A stretch of DNA of 64,000 nt, from positions 3,467,501 through 3,531,500 of the forward strand of contig JBBDHG010000008.1 of assembly GCA_037951165.1 (NCBI GenBank). Reading direction: 5' to 3'. A model generated the notes under the pieces. It made no database searches. It was given only the letters and a program-made list of their open reading frames with translations, and had not been told where the DNA came from. Below are positions 1-9,838 of the stretch, in pieces. Each line of letters begins with the position of its first letter. The first letter of the stretch is position 1. The position numbers were made by a program, and so were the translations under genes. The stretch is from Lophius americanus (taxonomy: Eukaryota > Chordata > Actinopteri > Lophiiformes > Lophiidae).

Positions 1-54
1 TTGAGATTGGATCAAAATGTAAAGTATGTTATAAATTAAATTAATTATTATTAA
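1..54 (+). repeat. L2-clade LINE 3' tail
   Basis: The first 54 bases match the 3' terminus of the L2 copies at 36.9 and 58.5 kb (TTGAGATT..GATC, AAATGTAAAG, ATAAATTAAA, then ATT repeats). The body of the element, if present, lies before the window. Confidence 0.75.
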
Positions 55-109
55 GTTACTTCTTTTACTGAACACTGCAGTCTCACAATCATTGATCCCT
101 AATGGTGAG

Positions 110-620
110 CATCTCTAGTGTTTTTCAGAAACCCATTTCCTGCTATGACCTGTTGCAAATGAGAGGCATAGCCTCAGCAATCATAAACAATCTTAGCCCA
201 TTCCTCATGGGCAGAGGATTCAAGTCTGGTGACTGTGATGGCCACACCAGAATGATCCAGGACTACTTTTAGAAACAAGCCTTGGTGGACATTTAGGTTT
301 ACCTTGCTTAGAATTTTGAAATACCATATGTCCAGCTTCCACACAGATGGCGAGTTCTTTCTTCTAAGGATTTCCTGATACTTTATGGAATTCATCTTAC
401 CCTATTCAAACTCAAAGTTTCCATTACCAATGGACGCAAAGCAACTCTAGAGCATCACTGAGCCACCGCCATGCTTCACTGTAGGTAGACTGTTCTTTTT
501 AGCATAGGCTTCATTCCTCCTCCAGATGATCTATGTAAGATCTATTTGTGATCTGACTGATCCATAGGCTGGAGAAGTTAGAGTTATGTTTGATCAAGCC
601 ACAAAACGGGATCCCAAAAT
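110..620 (-). mobile_element. Tc1-like transposase remnant
   Basis: Minus-strand fragments read KHGGGSVML near 465-490 and WPSQSPDLNP near 225-255, both hallmark motifs of Tc1-like DDE transposases, with MNSIKYQEILR near 380 between them. They lie in different frames with stops, so this is a dead copy. No terminal repeats were delimited. Confidence 0.7.
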
Positions 621-756
621 ACCTCTATCTGATATATCGGCAGATCTGAAATTTTTCTAAATAGGAGATTTTCATAGTGGCCATAGTTTAAATAGAGGGA
701 CAAGTATAGGTCCAAAATCCTTGCGCATTTCGTTGTTTAGTAAGGTGTTCTTTTTA

Positions 757-860
757 TACACTGAGCAACCCTAACATTGAAACCACCGGTCTCATATTGC
801 GTAGCTCTTTCTTTTGCTACCAAAACAGCTCTGTGATGTTCCTGTTTGATCTGACACTTT
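757..860. mobile_element. Tc1-like terminal fragment (possible)
   Basis: The stretch with AACATTGAAACCACC and CCAAAACAGCTCTG resembles the start of another Tc1-like family common in fish. Only about 100 bp is recognisable and the match is from memory. Confidence 0.35.
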
Positions 861-879
861 TCTATTGGAAACAACATTA

Positions 880-1335
880 ACTTCTTCAGGATAAACTACT
901 TTGGGGAACGGATAAATGAAGGAAATGAGAGAGAGAAGCGTAGAGCGTGTGAGAATTTGTGCAATAGGTATTTCAGGATTAGTAAGGACGAATCGAGAGC
1001 GGCTTTGGAGAGGATGGAGAGTGTGGAGTTAGTCCTGATGACATAATTGTGGAGGTATGGCTGGCGGTGTCTAGTGGAGAGGGCCGTGGAGTTTTTAACT
1101 AGATTGTTAAACACTATCTTGGAGAGTGAGGTGATGCCTGAGGAATGGAAGTAAAGTGTACTAGTGCCAATTTTTAAGAACAAGGTGATGCACAGAGCTG
1201 TAGCAGCTACGGAGGTATATAGCTGATGAACCACACAATGAAGCTATGGGAAAGAGTGGAAGAAGCTAGGCTAAGAAAAGGGGTGACAATTTCTGAGTAG
1301 CAGTATGGTTTCATGCCAAAAAAGAGCTGTATGGG
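880..1335 (+). mobile_element. RTE-clade LINE reverse-transcriptase fragment
   Basis: Plus-strand translation, with several stops, gives VEFLTRLLNTILESEVMPEE near 1090-1148, then VLVPIFKNK, MNHTMKLWERVEEARLR and QYGFMPKKS near 1300-1323. These follow the reverse-transcriptase order of fish RTE-type LINEs. The copy is internal, truncated at both ends and inactive. Confidence 0.75.
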
Positions 1336-1337
1336 AT

Positions 1338-1482
1338 GCATACATATATATGTATCTGTACATACATACATGTATGCATACATACATATATGCATACATA
1401 CATACATATATGCATACATACATACATATATGCATACATACATATATGCATACATACATATATGCATACATACATATATAAA
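1338..1482. repeat. (CATA)n compound microsatellite
   Basis: Tandem CATA/TATATG units forming a higher-order ~18-20 bp unit (TATATGCATACATACATA). Open frames of repeating Met-Tyr-Cys-Ile through it are artefacts. Confidence 0.95.
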
Positions 1483-1570
1483 ATATTAATTAATAATTAA
1501 AACTTATTGGAGAAACAGGAATGGGCTGTCAGCATTGACCCTCATGTCAGTTGAAAAGGATCTTCTAATG

Positions 1571-1660
1571 CAGGGATGTCAAACTCAAAGAGGGGCCCAA
1601 ATTTAAAAATCCACATCGAGAGCCCGGCCGCACTCAAATTGGCGTATGGTGACAATTAAT
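1571..1660 (+). mobile_element. hAT-like element end (possible)
   Basis: CAGGGATGTCAAACTCAAAG followed by GGGCCCAAATTT and a GCCCGGCCGC stretch resembles the conserved end of a widespread hAT-type non-autonomous family. The other end was not located. Confidence 0.4.
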
Positions 1661-3924
1661 TATTTTCTTTTTTACTCATTTCCAAGAATTCCGCACAAAA
1701 TAAAACTAAAAAATAGTCTAATTACAGTGACAATTCCAAATAGATCGGCATTATAAATGTTAATATCTCCCTCTCTGTCAGCAGTGTTTCAAAGAATAAT
1801 TTTCAATTTCCATTTAGCAATTTCTTCTGCCATAACTTAACATTAAAAATAGACAGGAGGACCGGAGACTGCAGTTCCGTTTCTACAGTATATAGTGGCA
1901 AAGTGCATTGTGTCGCTAGTCAATGACTATTTCACATCTCTTTAACTTTTGGTTTAGTCATACCAGGGTTTGAGAAATGTATACTTTTGTAGACTCTACC
2001 CCTAAATTTCAACATAACACCGAAATAGCCCATTGGATTAGCGAAATAAGCACCAATCAGTCCTTAATGGAGGGATATCAAATGCAAACATTTCTATCAA
2101 TGAAACATCTGTGCTTCTGCAGAGAGAGGCGTCCGGAATCAACACCAAGAAGGATATTAAATTTGATGACGGTATGATGCAACAACCAATAACATTATTA
2201 AAATTATTAGTATGAGATAGTAAAACAAAATTATACTTTAATATTCCACTGTGGGGACATGTTCTTTTAATCTAAACATAAATTTCTTTATCCCACAATT
2301 GTCAAAAAAAAACAAATCCAAACCTTATAAATGGTATATTATTTGAATATAACATTGTATAGCACTGAAACACTTCCACATTCATGGCTCTTCAACCTTT
2401 AGGGAAATCCAGCACAGATCGCCTTTAAACGAAGGATAGAAAAAACATGTTAGTTAGTGACATTTGTGAGATAAGTTAATAGACTTTTGTTGCGGTTCGA
2501 GAGGACCAGCCTGGCTGTTTCCACTTTCCTAGGCTAAAACGTTACCTACTTCTTCAAATGTTGTTCGATAGTGCACTGGCCCGGAAAAAACTCAATACAT
2601 TTTGATATGGATCTGCGTAAACGGATGGATTGGGTAGTGTAAGAAATTATTTCTCAACATTTTCAGTAATTATGAAAAAAAGATTTAACTGATTCCTGTT
2701 AAATTATGCAGAGTGGTGATGCATGTGTCCAGCAAGATGGATGCGTCCATGATTGTTCAGGCTTGTTAGAGACAGACAAAAAGGAAAGAGTAATTCTAAC
2801 ATTTTCAGCATAGGGACAAACATCTCCCAAAATGTACGGCTATTCCTTAAATTACAAGAAAAAACAAGCAGAGCAATGAGTAGTTCAGTACAAATAAAGA
2901 CTGGGTGATTTATTAATCTCATCAATACCATTAATACAAAGCTGTTAAAAGGCCACATACCATCAAATAAACCGACTGCTGGATCAAGCTGTTACAGTGC
3001 CACCGGAGGAAATCTAAAATATTGAGTCAGGGCTGGGGGTTTAAAAAAAGAACAGAAATTTGGCTTTATGAAACCCACCAGTAATTACTTGGTTAATGGA
3101 CACAACAGATCTTCATCCGTCAATTTCCATTCTCTAAGACTCCCCTTTCATCTCTAGTTTGATCTGTTTCATTTATGTCATCGCAAGGAGCAGGACTTGT
3201 CTAATTTTTATTTTTTTTTAAATTTCTGCTGAAATCCAGTTCATTCTCAGGCCTTTCCTGTCCTGTCCTGTCCTTATTGGGATAAAAGTGGTAGATTTAG
3301 GTTTTTCTGCCCTGATCCATATACAAAGCATGTTGAACAGCTGCATAGGCCCATTACATCCACAAACATGGCCTAAAACAACTGTGGCTCTTCAACAGTA
3401 CAGCCTAAAGTGCACAAAGTGTGTTTCAGAAAAAAATGTTCACCCCTTCACTATGGTCAAATACTTGCAACTGAATATAGGTCTGCATATATTCAGCTGG
3501 AACTTTAACTTGTCTCATGAGGGTTAGCATTAAAAAAAACTTTGAAAAGGAGAAAAAGGCAATTAATAGGATGTACAAAGTGAAGCACATGTCTGATTAA
3601 GTGCTCGGCATACTGAACTGAATATGTCTTTTCATTGCTTGAGGGGCAGGGAAGAACGTGAATGCTTTCCTCAGTTAATACTCCCGGTTTTCAACTGGAG
3701 ATTGTCTATTAGTGACAGTGACATGTTTTCGTTTTGCAATTTTTGTTTTTTTTTATCCGACTGTAGCAGCATTGGATTATTAGGCATTATTAACTGAACA
3801 GATGCGGATGAGGGTACAATACAACAGGAAGAGAGTCACTTTATACAAATTATTTAGTTAGTGTATACATGTTATATATATACACAGTATCCACAAACAT
3901 GTACAATTTCATAGTGTATAGCTT
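1661..3924. other. Region downstream of sos2, nothing further recognised
   Basis: No coding signal on either strand. Short open frames here lack any recognisable domain. There is a short TCCTG run near 3255-3275 and a T-rich stretch near 3208-3220. Confidence 0.5.
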
Positions 3925-3948
3925 TGTTCTAAACATTACAGAGGCAAC

Positions 3949-3954
3949 TTTATT
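3949..3954 (-). terminator. Candidate distal poly(A) signal of sos2
   Basis: AATAAA on the minus strand within a T-poor, A-rich context, followed within about 50-80 nt by a GT-rich stretch (TGTTTGTGG...TGTGTATATA), the expected layout of a functional cleavage site. Confidence 0.45.
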
Positions 3955-4834
3955 TTTTAGGATTTTTTAAACAAGTTTTGCTTAGTATTTCTGTAAAGTA
4001 GAAAACAAAATAAAAGGCACATCTGAGCATGATGCATGGATTATTTCAGTCTTTCCGAAGTGTTTTCAAACAGAAAAAAAGATACAGAAGTTCCTTTTTT
4101 AATGGGCTTTTAGGTATTTTGCCACCAGGGAGAGCTGTTACTTGCTTCTAGAGCTGAGTTTAAACAGCAATAAAGAAATCATGATGGCTTTCAGAGAAGA
4201 GCACAGTGTTGATGCAGCGGCGCATGTCTGTGAGGTGATGGGTTAAGACATCAGCTTTCTCCTCGTCTTAGTCCAGTTTGATAAATGGAGCAGACTTCCC
4301 TCTGTCACACAATACAGAGGGATTATTCTCAATAGTTTTATCGAAACTTGCCCCCAACCTGATGTGCAAACGGAGTGTTCTTAGCTCTTGTTGTCCCATC
4401 TGGGCTGAGAGGACTGGAGCCTGGGGTCAGAGGTCACCATTGTTGCATCTTTAAAGGCAACGTTTTGTGGCTGTGGAGGGTCTAGAGAGAACAGTCAGTT
4501 TGCCGAGACAGTCACAGTGTACAGCTGAGATACAAGGTGTGGATTTAGTGTCACCTCTTGTATGTATTTCTTTAATGTTACGCATGTAAAAAAACTAAAC
4601 AAAAAAAAAACGAAAATCCCTTATCCCCCTGCATAAAATAAGACTTTGGCAACAGTTTGTATGAAAACTGGCTAATGGGAATTGCTCGCACCAACTGTAA
4701 AAGAGTAAAGTGGTTGTTAAAGGAGGAGAGAGGTCGTAGATGTTGTCAATGCCCAAAGAAACAAAGCATGACAGCTGAAGCTACAGGGACCAAGGCCTCC
4801 CCAACCCTTAGGGTGGGTTGGGATATGGGGCTAT

Positions 4835-4840
4835 TTTATT
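4835..4840 (-). terminator. Candidate proximal poly(A) signal of sos2
   Basis: AATAAA on the minus strand, about 268 nt after the stop. Use would give a short 3' UTR. No clear GT-rich downstream element was noticed. Confidence 0.3.
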
Positions 4841-5107
4841 TAGGTTAGGTAAGAGTCCAAGGGATGAGAACTTTAATCGGGAGCAGACCGTCCCGCTCCA
4901 TACATAAGAAACTCCTTAATTATCGGCTGGCACACTGGTGTATTTTCTCATTGGCACAGAGGGTTCATGATGAAGGCGTAGCTACCGATCTCCTGAGAGG
5001 CTCAGCGTGGTTGGGTGGAGTTATGCGTTGGTGTGGAGCAGTGAATTCTCTGATCAGTAGCTTTGAGTTTTAGTTTGCATTTAACTTCGTGTTTAAAAAT
5101 AGCAGAA

Positions 5108-5614
5108 TCACTGGCTGCTATCAGTGTTCTCCACCAATGAGAGGCCATGTAGCGGTGTTTGCAGAAGCTCCCTTTTGTACGTCTTTGGTGGGAGTTTAGG
5201 GAGTTGTGGGCTTGAATTGTGGCGCGGTGGCACAGGTGGAGCAGTGATTGAAACAGGTAGAGGGCAGAGGCTGTTCTGGCTTGGGCTTAGAGGGCAGCTC
5301 CGTCTGGGAACTCGAGGTGACGGTGTACTGGGGGGGGTATTAGGGGAGCTTGGGGAGCTAGTGAAGTCCCAGTGGTATCGGCCAACGGGGGAAGGCTGCA
5401 GGTTGAGGGGGTAGTTGATGAAGATCTCAGGGGGCCGCTGTGGAACTGGGGGAGGCGTGTCAGGCAGAGGGTCACGAGGTGGCGGAGGAGGCGGGCTCGG
5501 CAGGGGGCCATCAGTAGGGGGGCCATTGTAAACCAGTGGTCGAGGCTGGTTCCTGGGAAGAGGTGGGGGCAGCCTGGGAGGCACTGCCGGGGGGCTGTCG
5601 GACCTGGAGCTCAG
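5108..5614 (-). CDS. sos2: sos2 exon 23, C-terminal Grb2-binding region and stop
   Basis: 168 codons (1138-1305) plus TGA at 5110-5108. Acceptor CCTCAG. Further SH3-binding motifs are visible: SDSPPAVPPRLP, PPPPPPRDPLPDTPPPVP and APPVPPRHN. The end KLPPKTYKREL...VENTDSSQ matches the SOS2 C-terminus (human ...KREL...LLENAETPQ). The tail recruits SOS to the membrane through Grb2 SH3 domains and also restrains it. The opposite strand is open only because of GC- and Pro-rich codon bias. Confidence 0.96.
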   Translation of the reverse strand: MSSRSDSPPAVPPRLPPPLPRNQPRPLVYNGPPTDGPLPSPPPPPPRDPLPDTPPPVPQRPPEIFINYPLNLQPSPVGRYHWDFTSSPSSPNTPPSTPSPRVPRRSCPLSPSQNSLCPLPVSITAPPVPPRHNSSPQLPKLPPKTYKRELLQTPLHGLSLVENTDSSQ

Positions 5615-7169
5615 CTGAGGGAGACAAACGCATGGAGATCAGAAGTTTGCCAAACAAAGATGCATTAAAAAGACACATTTATTTTCCAAAAGGGTCATAA
5701 AATATAATTGAGGGGTTAAGATAATTTTTGATTTTTTTTTGGGCTATTACTTAACACCTATGTACATTTTGGGACTTTGATGATGCGTTCATGCCATTTT
5801 TAATCACTAGTCTAAATTTCACAGCATTAAGTATTAAGTATTGAGAAGAGAGTAAAGATTTAAAAATGAAAGGTGAGTTGAACAGGTTTCATTACCTCGA
5901 GGTTACGATTTCCAATGACCAATAAAAAACATGTGTTTGAGTTCTTGCCCCTTGGAACCAGTAGAATGTACTACCGTGTGTGTTTGTGTAAGCAGCATAG
6001 GCATACACAGACACAGTGTATCAGGCATTTTCACCTTGTCATATTATATCCATAATTGATTAATACACTAATGTACTTAATTTTGATGTTCATCATTATT
6101 TAGATATAAAGTATTTTGACATGAGACGTCACACTACGTTAATAAAAATTAAGTTTGGGACAGTTTGATATGAAGTCAATTGAGGTGCAACAGATCACAA
6201 AACTCACGGTTTAGAACACGATTTTTGTTTATTCCATCATATGTTCAAGCCTTTATTTTCCACAGCAGATTGTTTTATTTACTTATTTTCATTTTACCTT
6301 TATTTAACCTGGAAGTTTTGCTGAGTTGGAAGTCTCCTTTACAAGAGAGACCTGGCTCAGGTAGAATGTTTGCAACTATGTACATATTGATGGAGGATTA
6401 TAGTTAAACCTGGATAGCGATCCGTAGATCACATGGGCTCCGATCTGTGGGGGTCTATCCGAGCTGAACATGAATCACCGGTGGACCATTACACCACTAG
6501 AAGCCAAATGCCAGACTGGACAACTCTAATCAATTTAACCACAAGGTGTTACACTTGACTCAGCAGTCACTCTCATCGAGTCCTCTATCATAGCATTACC
6601 CAAATCAATCAGAACAACTGTGACCGATCATAGTTTTAATGCATCAAAATAATTTCAGCCAACCTTTTATGTTTATCAATAGAAGCCAACTTCTATGGTT
6701 AAACATAAAAATAAAAATAGTCTATTTATGTATGCAGACCTTGTTCCAAAAAGTGAATGTCAGTAGTATTAGTAATAATAATAACAATAATGTAATACTA
6801 ATGCTAATGTTTACACCTAATTCTCAGTTTTTGACCCATCCCCTGAGCCGTAGTCAGCCGCTGTGAAGCACTCACTGGAGCAGACGGCTTATCTTTTGAT
6901 TGGGGTATATCAACATACTGAGCTACAGCCGCCGCAGAAGCAATAATTTAGTAGAATTTTGTGAGCACTATTCTGAAATACATGAAGACAATACACAGGA
7001 AGAACCATATAGGAAAATATATTCTTAATATCAAAACTCCTTCCAAAAATAAACTTCAGCTCCAAAAAAAAAAAGGTTTTGTTCACAATTTCATGGACTT
7101 GATTGTATTTTACATCATCTATCAAACCGTGTTGAGGTGTTTCACATCTGGAAAATAATACCCGCTTAC
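5615..7169 (-). other. sos2 intron 22 with a teleost dispersed repeat
   Basis: 1555-bp intron. At about 6285-6365 it contains TTTTACCTTTATTTAACCTG followed by ACAAGAGAGACCTGGCTCAG, a motif I remember as frequent in fish genomes though I cannot name its class securely. A palindromic ATCCGTAGATC... stretch follows at about 6418-6470. No exon signal seen. Confidence 0.45.
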
Positions 7170-7273
7170 CTTGGCCTCAGACATTGCATCTTTTCTCCGT
7201 GGAGGCAGAGGAGGTGGCTTCAGCTGCTCTTCCCCAAGCTGATGGAGGCTGCCACAAGACACAGACTGGAACT
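7170..7273 (-). CDS. sos2: sos2 exon 22, proline-rich tail
   Basis: 104 nt, codons 1103-1137, leaving in phase 0. Acceptor CTCAG, donor AAG|GTAAGC. It encodes KFQSVSCGSLHQLGEEQLKP, then PPLPPRRKDAMSEAK. SCGSLHxLxEE matches SOS2. PPPLPPRRK is a class II SH3-binding motif equivalent to one of the Grb2-binding sites of SOS proteins. Confidence 0.94.
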
Positions 7274-7340
7274 CTGAGAAAAAGAAAATGATCAAATTCA
7301 GAAAGAAAGAAAAGGATAGCTAAAAGATTGGGAACATTTT

Positions 7341-7399
7341 CCACTATCTGTTCACAGCAATGGAACCCAATGGAACCCATTGCTGTGAACAGATAGTGG
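7341..7399. repeat. Perfect 23-bp inverted repeat, 13-nt loop (intron 21)
   Basis: 7341-7363 (CCACTATCTG...CAATGG) is the exact reverse complement of 7377-7399. The loop overlaps a direct repeat of TGGAACCCA. It lies inside sos2 intron 21. Confidence 0.97.
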
Positions 7400-7402
7400 T
7401 AT

Positions 7403-7441
7403 TTTGTGGAGTACCTTCTGAACCAGAAGGTACTCCACAAA
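7403..7441. repeat. Perfect 18-bp inverted repeat, 3-nt loop (intron 21)
   Basis: 7403-7420 (TTTGTGGAGTACCTTCTG) is the exact reverse complement of 7424-7441, with only AAC between. It starts four bases after the previous hairpin. CACAAAATA at 7442-7450 is an alternative partner for 7400-7408. Confidence 0.97.
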
Positions 7442-7493
7442 CACAAAATACTCAATCGGTGGACACTACAGAAACCAGAAAGCTCATGCTCAC

Positions 7494-7535
7494 TTGAAGG
7501 TGGATGATGACCTGGAGCAAATATGGAGTTGCTTC
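7494..7535 (-). CDS. sos2: sos2 exon 21, 42-nt symmetric microexon
   Basis: 42 nt, completing Gly1089 and encoding SNSIFAPGHHPPS plus one base. Acceptor CTACAG, donor CAA|GTGAGC. It matches the GSNSIFAP stretch of human SOS2, which supports this tiny exon. It enters and leaves in phase 1, so skipping would remove 14 residues in frame. Intron 21 downstream (220 bp) is largely filled by two perfect hairpins. Confidence 0.92.
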
Positions 7536-7799
7536 CTGTAGAATTAAATGAATGAGAAAACTTCAGTTTAAATTTCTCAACTGCTTAAATGTTATTTGCA
7601 AAATAATATGCCAATAACACAGATACTGTAAAATAGTGTATAATTCTCCGCTTTAATTTTAATAAATGAAATTGTATTAGAAGCAGTCCAATAAAAATGA
7701 AAGTCATGCTTTGCTTTGAAAATCCCTGTAAATTTAAGTAGAATTTAGATATTCCGGTACATCAACATTAACGGGATCTCGAGAGGAGGCAGAACTCAC

Positions 7800-8064
7800 C
7801 AGCATAGGAACTGCTGATATCCTGCTCCATGAAGACTGAGCTGAGGTCGGAAGAGGCTGACTGTGGAGGGGTCGGTGTATTTGGAGAGGTGGGAACTGAC
7901 GCGGATGCCGGCGTCTCTGGCTCGGTCTCTGCAATACTACGAAAGGTGATCTTGTGTGGGGGTTCCCTCTCCAGGGGAACCGGATGGCCCTTCAGGGTGC
8001 CAGAGGTAGATGTTCGCACAGGCCTGATCCCCGGGGATTTCAGGGTGTACACGGTCTTCCTGGG
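7800..8064 (-). CDS. sos2: sos2 exon 20, start of C-terminal tail
   Basis: 265 nt, codons 1001-1088 plus one base of Gly1089. Acceptor CTGCAG, donor CTG|GTGAGT. It encodes KTVYTLKSPGIRPVRTS, SGTLKGHPVPLEREPPHKIT and a Ser/Thr/Pro-rich stretch with several SP and TP sites (VPTSPNTPTPP) of the kind phosphorylated by proline-directed kinases in feedback control of SOS. LKSPGIRP, LERE and ASSDLSSVF are SOS2-like. Confidence 0.95.
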
Positions 8065-9181
8065 CTGCAGGTGGAGAAACAAGAAAATCAATATTGAGGA
8101 ACCGTTGACTAGTACAACCCCATTCTCTCTTTTGTTCATTTTGACACACATTATTTTTAATCTAGTTTTAGTCCTGTGCCAAAGGTTAGTTTTTAATCAT
8201 ACTTAATAAGTTTTATCCTGTTTTCCTTGTTTGGGTCAATAAAAAGTGTTGACATTTTTGTCCTTTCTAAGACATCACATTATTATTCAGTCAATCTTGA
8301 GTTGAGCCAAAACAACATTTTTGTAATTTTACTCTTAACAGGTTGAACAATTATTATTTAGCTTTCATGAAAGTGTTTGGTCTATGTGATTACTTGCATA
8401 TTTGCTTTGTATCATGTCAGGCTACTTACCCATTTAATGTTTGGGGATAGTCTGAGTTTGTTTTGACCCCAAGACATGCAATCATTGGTGATTTTAGACT
8501 CATGGACAGCTAAATTTCATCTTATTGCTCCTAGAAATAATAGTAATAATTTATTTAATTTTTAGTTTTCCTTGAATAATTATGCTAAATAATATTGCTT
8601 TGGTAAATCCTGGTTGCTGAAATTGAGTCTTTGCTTCATATTACTCCCCCTCCCCCCCAGAGGAGAGTCCTGGCAACCATTGTGGGCAACCCCAAGACCC
8701 GCAGGTCCGGGGCCATATTGCCTCATTTTTCAATAACTAACTAAGGATTCTCTCTACAAGAGTGTATTGTATTGAAATCTGTGATTGTATTCTCTGATCC
8801 ATTATCATCAAACAGGACTATATATCATTGACTAATTAGTTTGCTTCTGAAACCATTCTATCCTATGAGCTGTTATGCCAGTCTCCATTATGTAGAAGAA
8901 TCTTGTACTTTGCAGCATACCCATATGAAAGTCTGCTTTAGCATTAAAACACATCTCTGACACAAGTGATTTTAAATTTGGTGTACAACACAATCCAAAG
9001 TTGTAACACTTAAAAACCCAAATTATATCTGCTAGTCCAATGATGTTGAATTAGAATGAAAGGTCCCAAACAATATTTTCTTCTCCAATTTACAGTAAAT
9101 ATGTATTCAGACCTAAAAACAGAAAACAAAGCACAAGAAAGCACGTGATGACCATTCCAACACTGCAGTCTAGGCACTTAC
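8065..9181 (-). other. sos2 intron 19, no recognised elements
   Basis: 1117-bp intron. A C-rich patch at 8644-8661 precedes GGCAACCATTG...CCGCAGGTCC (about 8672-8710), which I could not identify. No coding signal. Confidence 0.6.
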
Positions 9182-9298
9182 AAATCGGGGAGCCTGCCTG
9201 CAGTTCCGTGGCTCAATATCCAGAGATGTTTTGAACAGGTAGTCTGCAAATTCCTTCTCACTCCTGTTGCCCATCGGGTTCAGATTCTCAAAGAACCT
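9182..9298 (-). CDS. sos2: sos2 exon 19, end of CDC25 domain
   Basis: 39 codons (962-1000), phase 0 at both ends, acceptor GCACAG, donor TTT|GTAAGT. It encodes RFFENLNPMGNRSEKEFADY, then LFKTSLDIEPRNCRQAPRF. FFENLNPMG and SLEIEPR-like text close the catalytic domain and lead into the tail. Separated from exon 18 by the smallest intron here (74 bp). Confidence 0.96.
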
Positions 9299-9372
9299 CT
9301 GTGCATCAAAAAAGACATGTGAGTTGAGGTGCTATGACATTATTTCAAAAAGAAAATGATAAGTAGTCTCAC

Positions 9373-9545
9373 CCTGATATCATGCTCCACCTTCAGACAG
9401 TAGGGTTGGTTCTGATACTGCTGGATCTCTCCTGTGATTTCAGCTACTTTTCTCCGTTTGCTGAAGTTAATCAGTTCCTTCCCATGTCGTTTAAGGAAGT
9501 CAGGGTTGCCTTCCTCAGTCTTCAGGATGTTGGTTAAGTAGATAC
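9373..9545 (-). CDS. sos2: sos2 exon 18, CDC25 helical hairpin
   Basis: 173 nt, codons 904-961, leaving in phase 0. Acceptor CTCAG, donor AGG|GTGAGA. It encodes GIYLTNILKTEEGNPDFLKR, then INFSKRRKVAEITGEIQQYQ and PYCLKVEHDIR. In SOS1 this hairpin inserts a Leu and a Glu from LTNILKTEE into the Ras switch regions to open the nucleotide site. The equivalent Leu911 and Glu915 are present, so exchange activity should be retained. Confidence 0.97.
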
Positions 9546-9720
9546 CTGAGGATGAAGATGGGTTTGATATTGGTCAAGAAAAAAAATGTTTGAAATACTT
9601 AAAATTCTAAAATGTTTGCTGGTTTTGTAATAAATTATCCAGACATGGCAGTTATATGCATATTTTCCCAAATCTTAAGGTAATTTCATGCTTTTAATAC
9701 TTTTATTTTAGAAGACTTAC

Positions 9721-9838
9721 CAAAGAAAGGCACACAGGGTGGGTTTATTGACTTAAGTTTAGCCAAGTATTTCTTAAAATGATCCTGGCTCAGCTCCACA
9801 GCTTCTTCCAGGATTTTCCTTTTTCTTTCTGGTACTGC
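9721..9838 (-). CDS. sos2: sos2 exon 17, CDC25 domain up to helical hairpin
   Basis: 118 nt, codons 865-903 plus one base of Gly904. Acceptor CCACAG, donor TTTG|GTAAGT. It encodes AVPERKRKILEEAVELSQDH, then FKKYLAKLKSINPPCVPFF. ERKRKILEEAVELSQDHFKK is clearly SOS2-like. NPPCVPFFG begins the segment that carries the Ras-displacing hairpin. Confidence 0.97.

Larger units (their letters stand above)
3925..5107 (-). other. sos2: sos2 3' untranslated region (probable)
   Basis: Sequence after the sos2 stop without recognised repeats, 1.18 kb long if the distal poly(A) signal is used. No other gene is seen. The far boundary is inferred from the AATAAA at 3954-3949 and a GT-rich stretch just beyond it (about 3895-3870 on the minus strand). 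Confidence 0.5.

Noticed and set aside
1338..1482. Regular direct repeats resembling an array with spacers
   Set aside because: The period and spacer are both made of CATA units, so this is a microsatellite and not CRISPR; the genome is also vertebrate.
5124..5668. Plus-strand open frames of 96-98 codons opposite the sos2 terminal exon
   Set aside because: They are shadows of the proline-rich, GC-rich coding strand.
6418..6480. ATCCGTAGATC... stretch considered as a tRNA-like gene
   Set aside because: No A or B box spacing and no cloverleaf could be drawn.
7829..8206. 125-codon plus-strand open frame
   Set aside because: It lies opposite exon 20 and only reflects that exon's codon bias.
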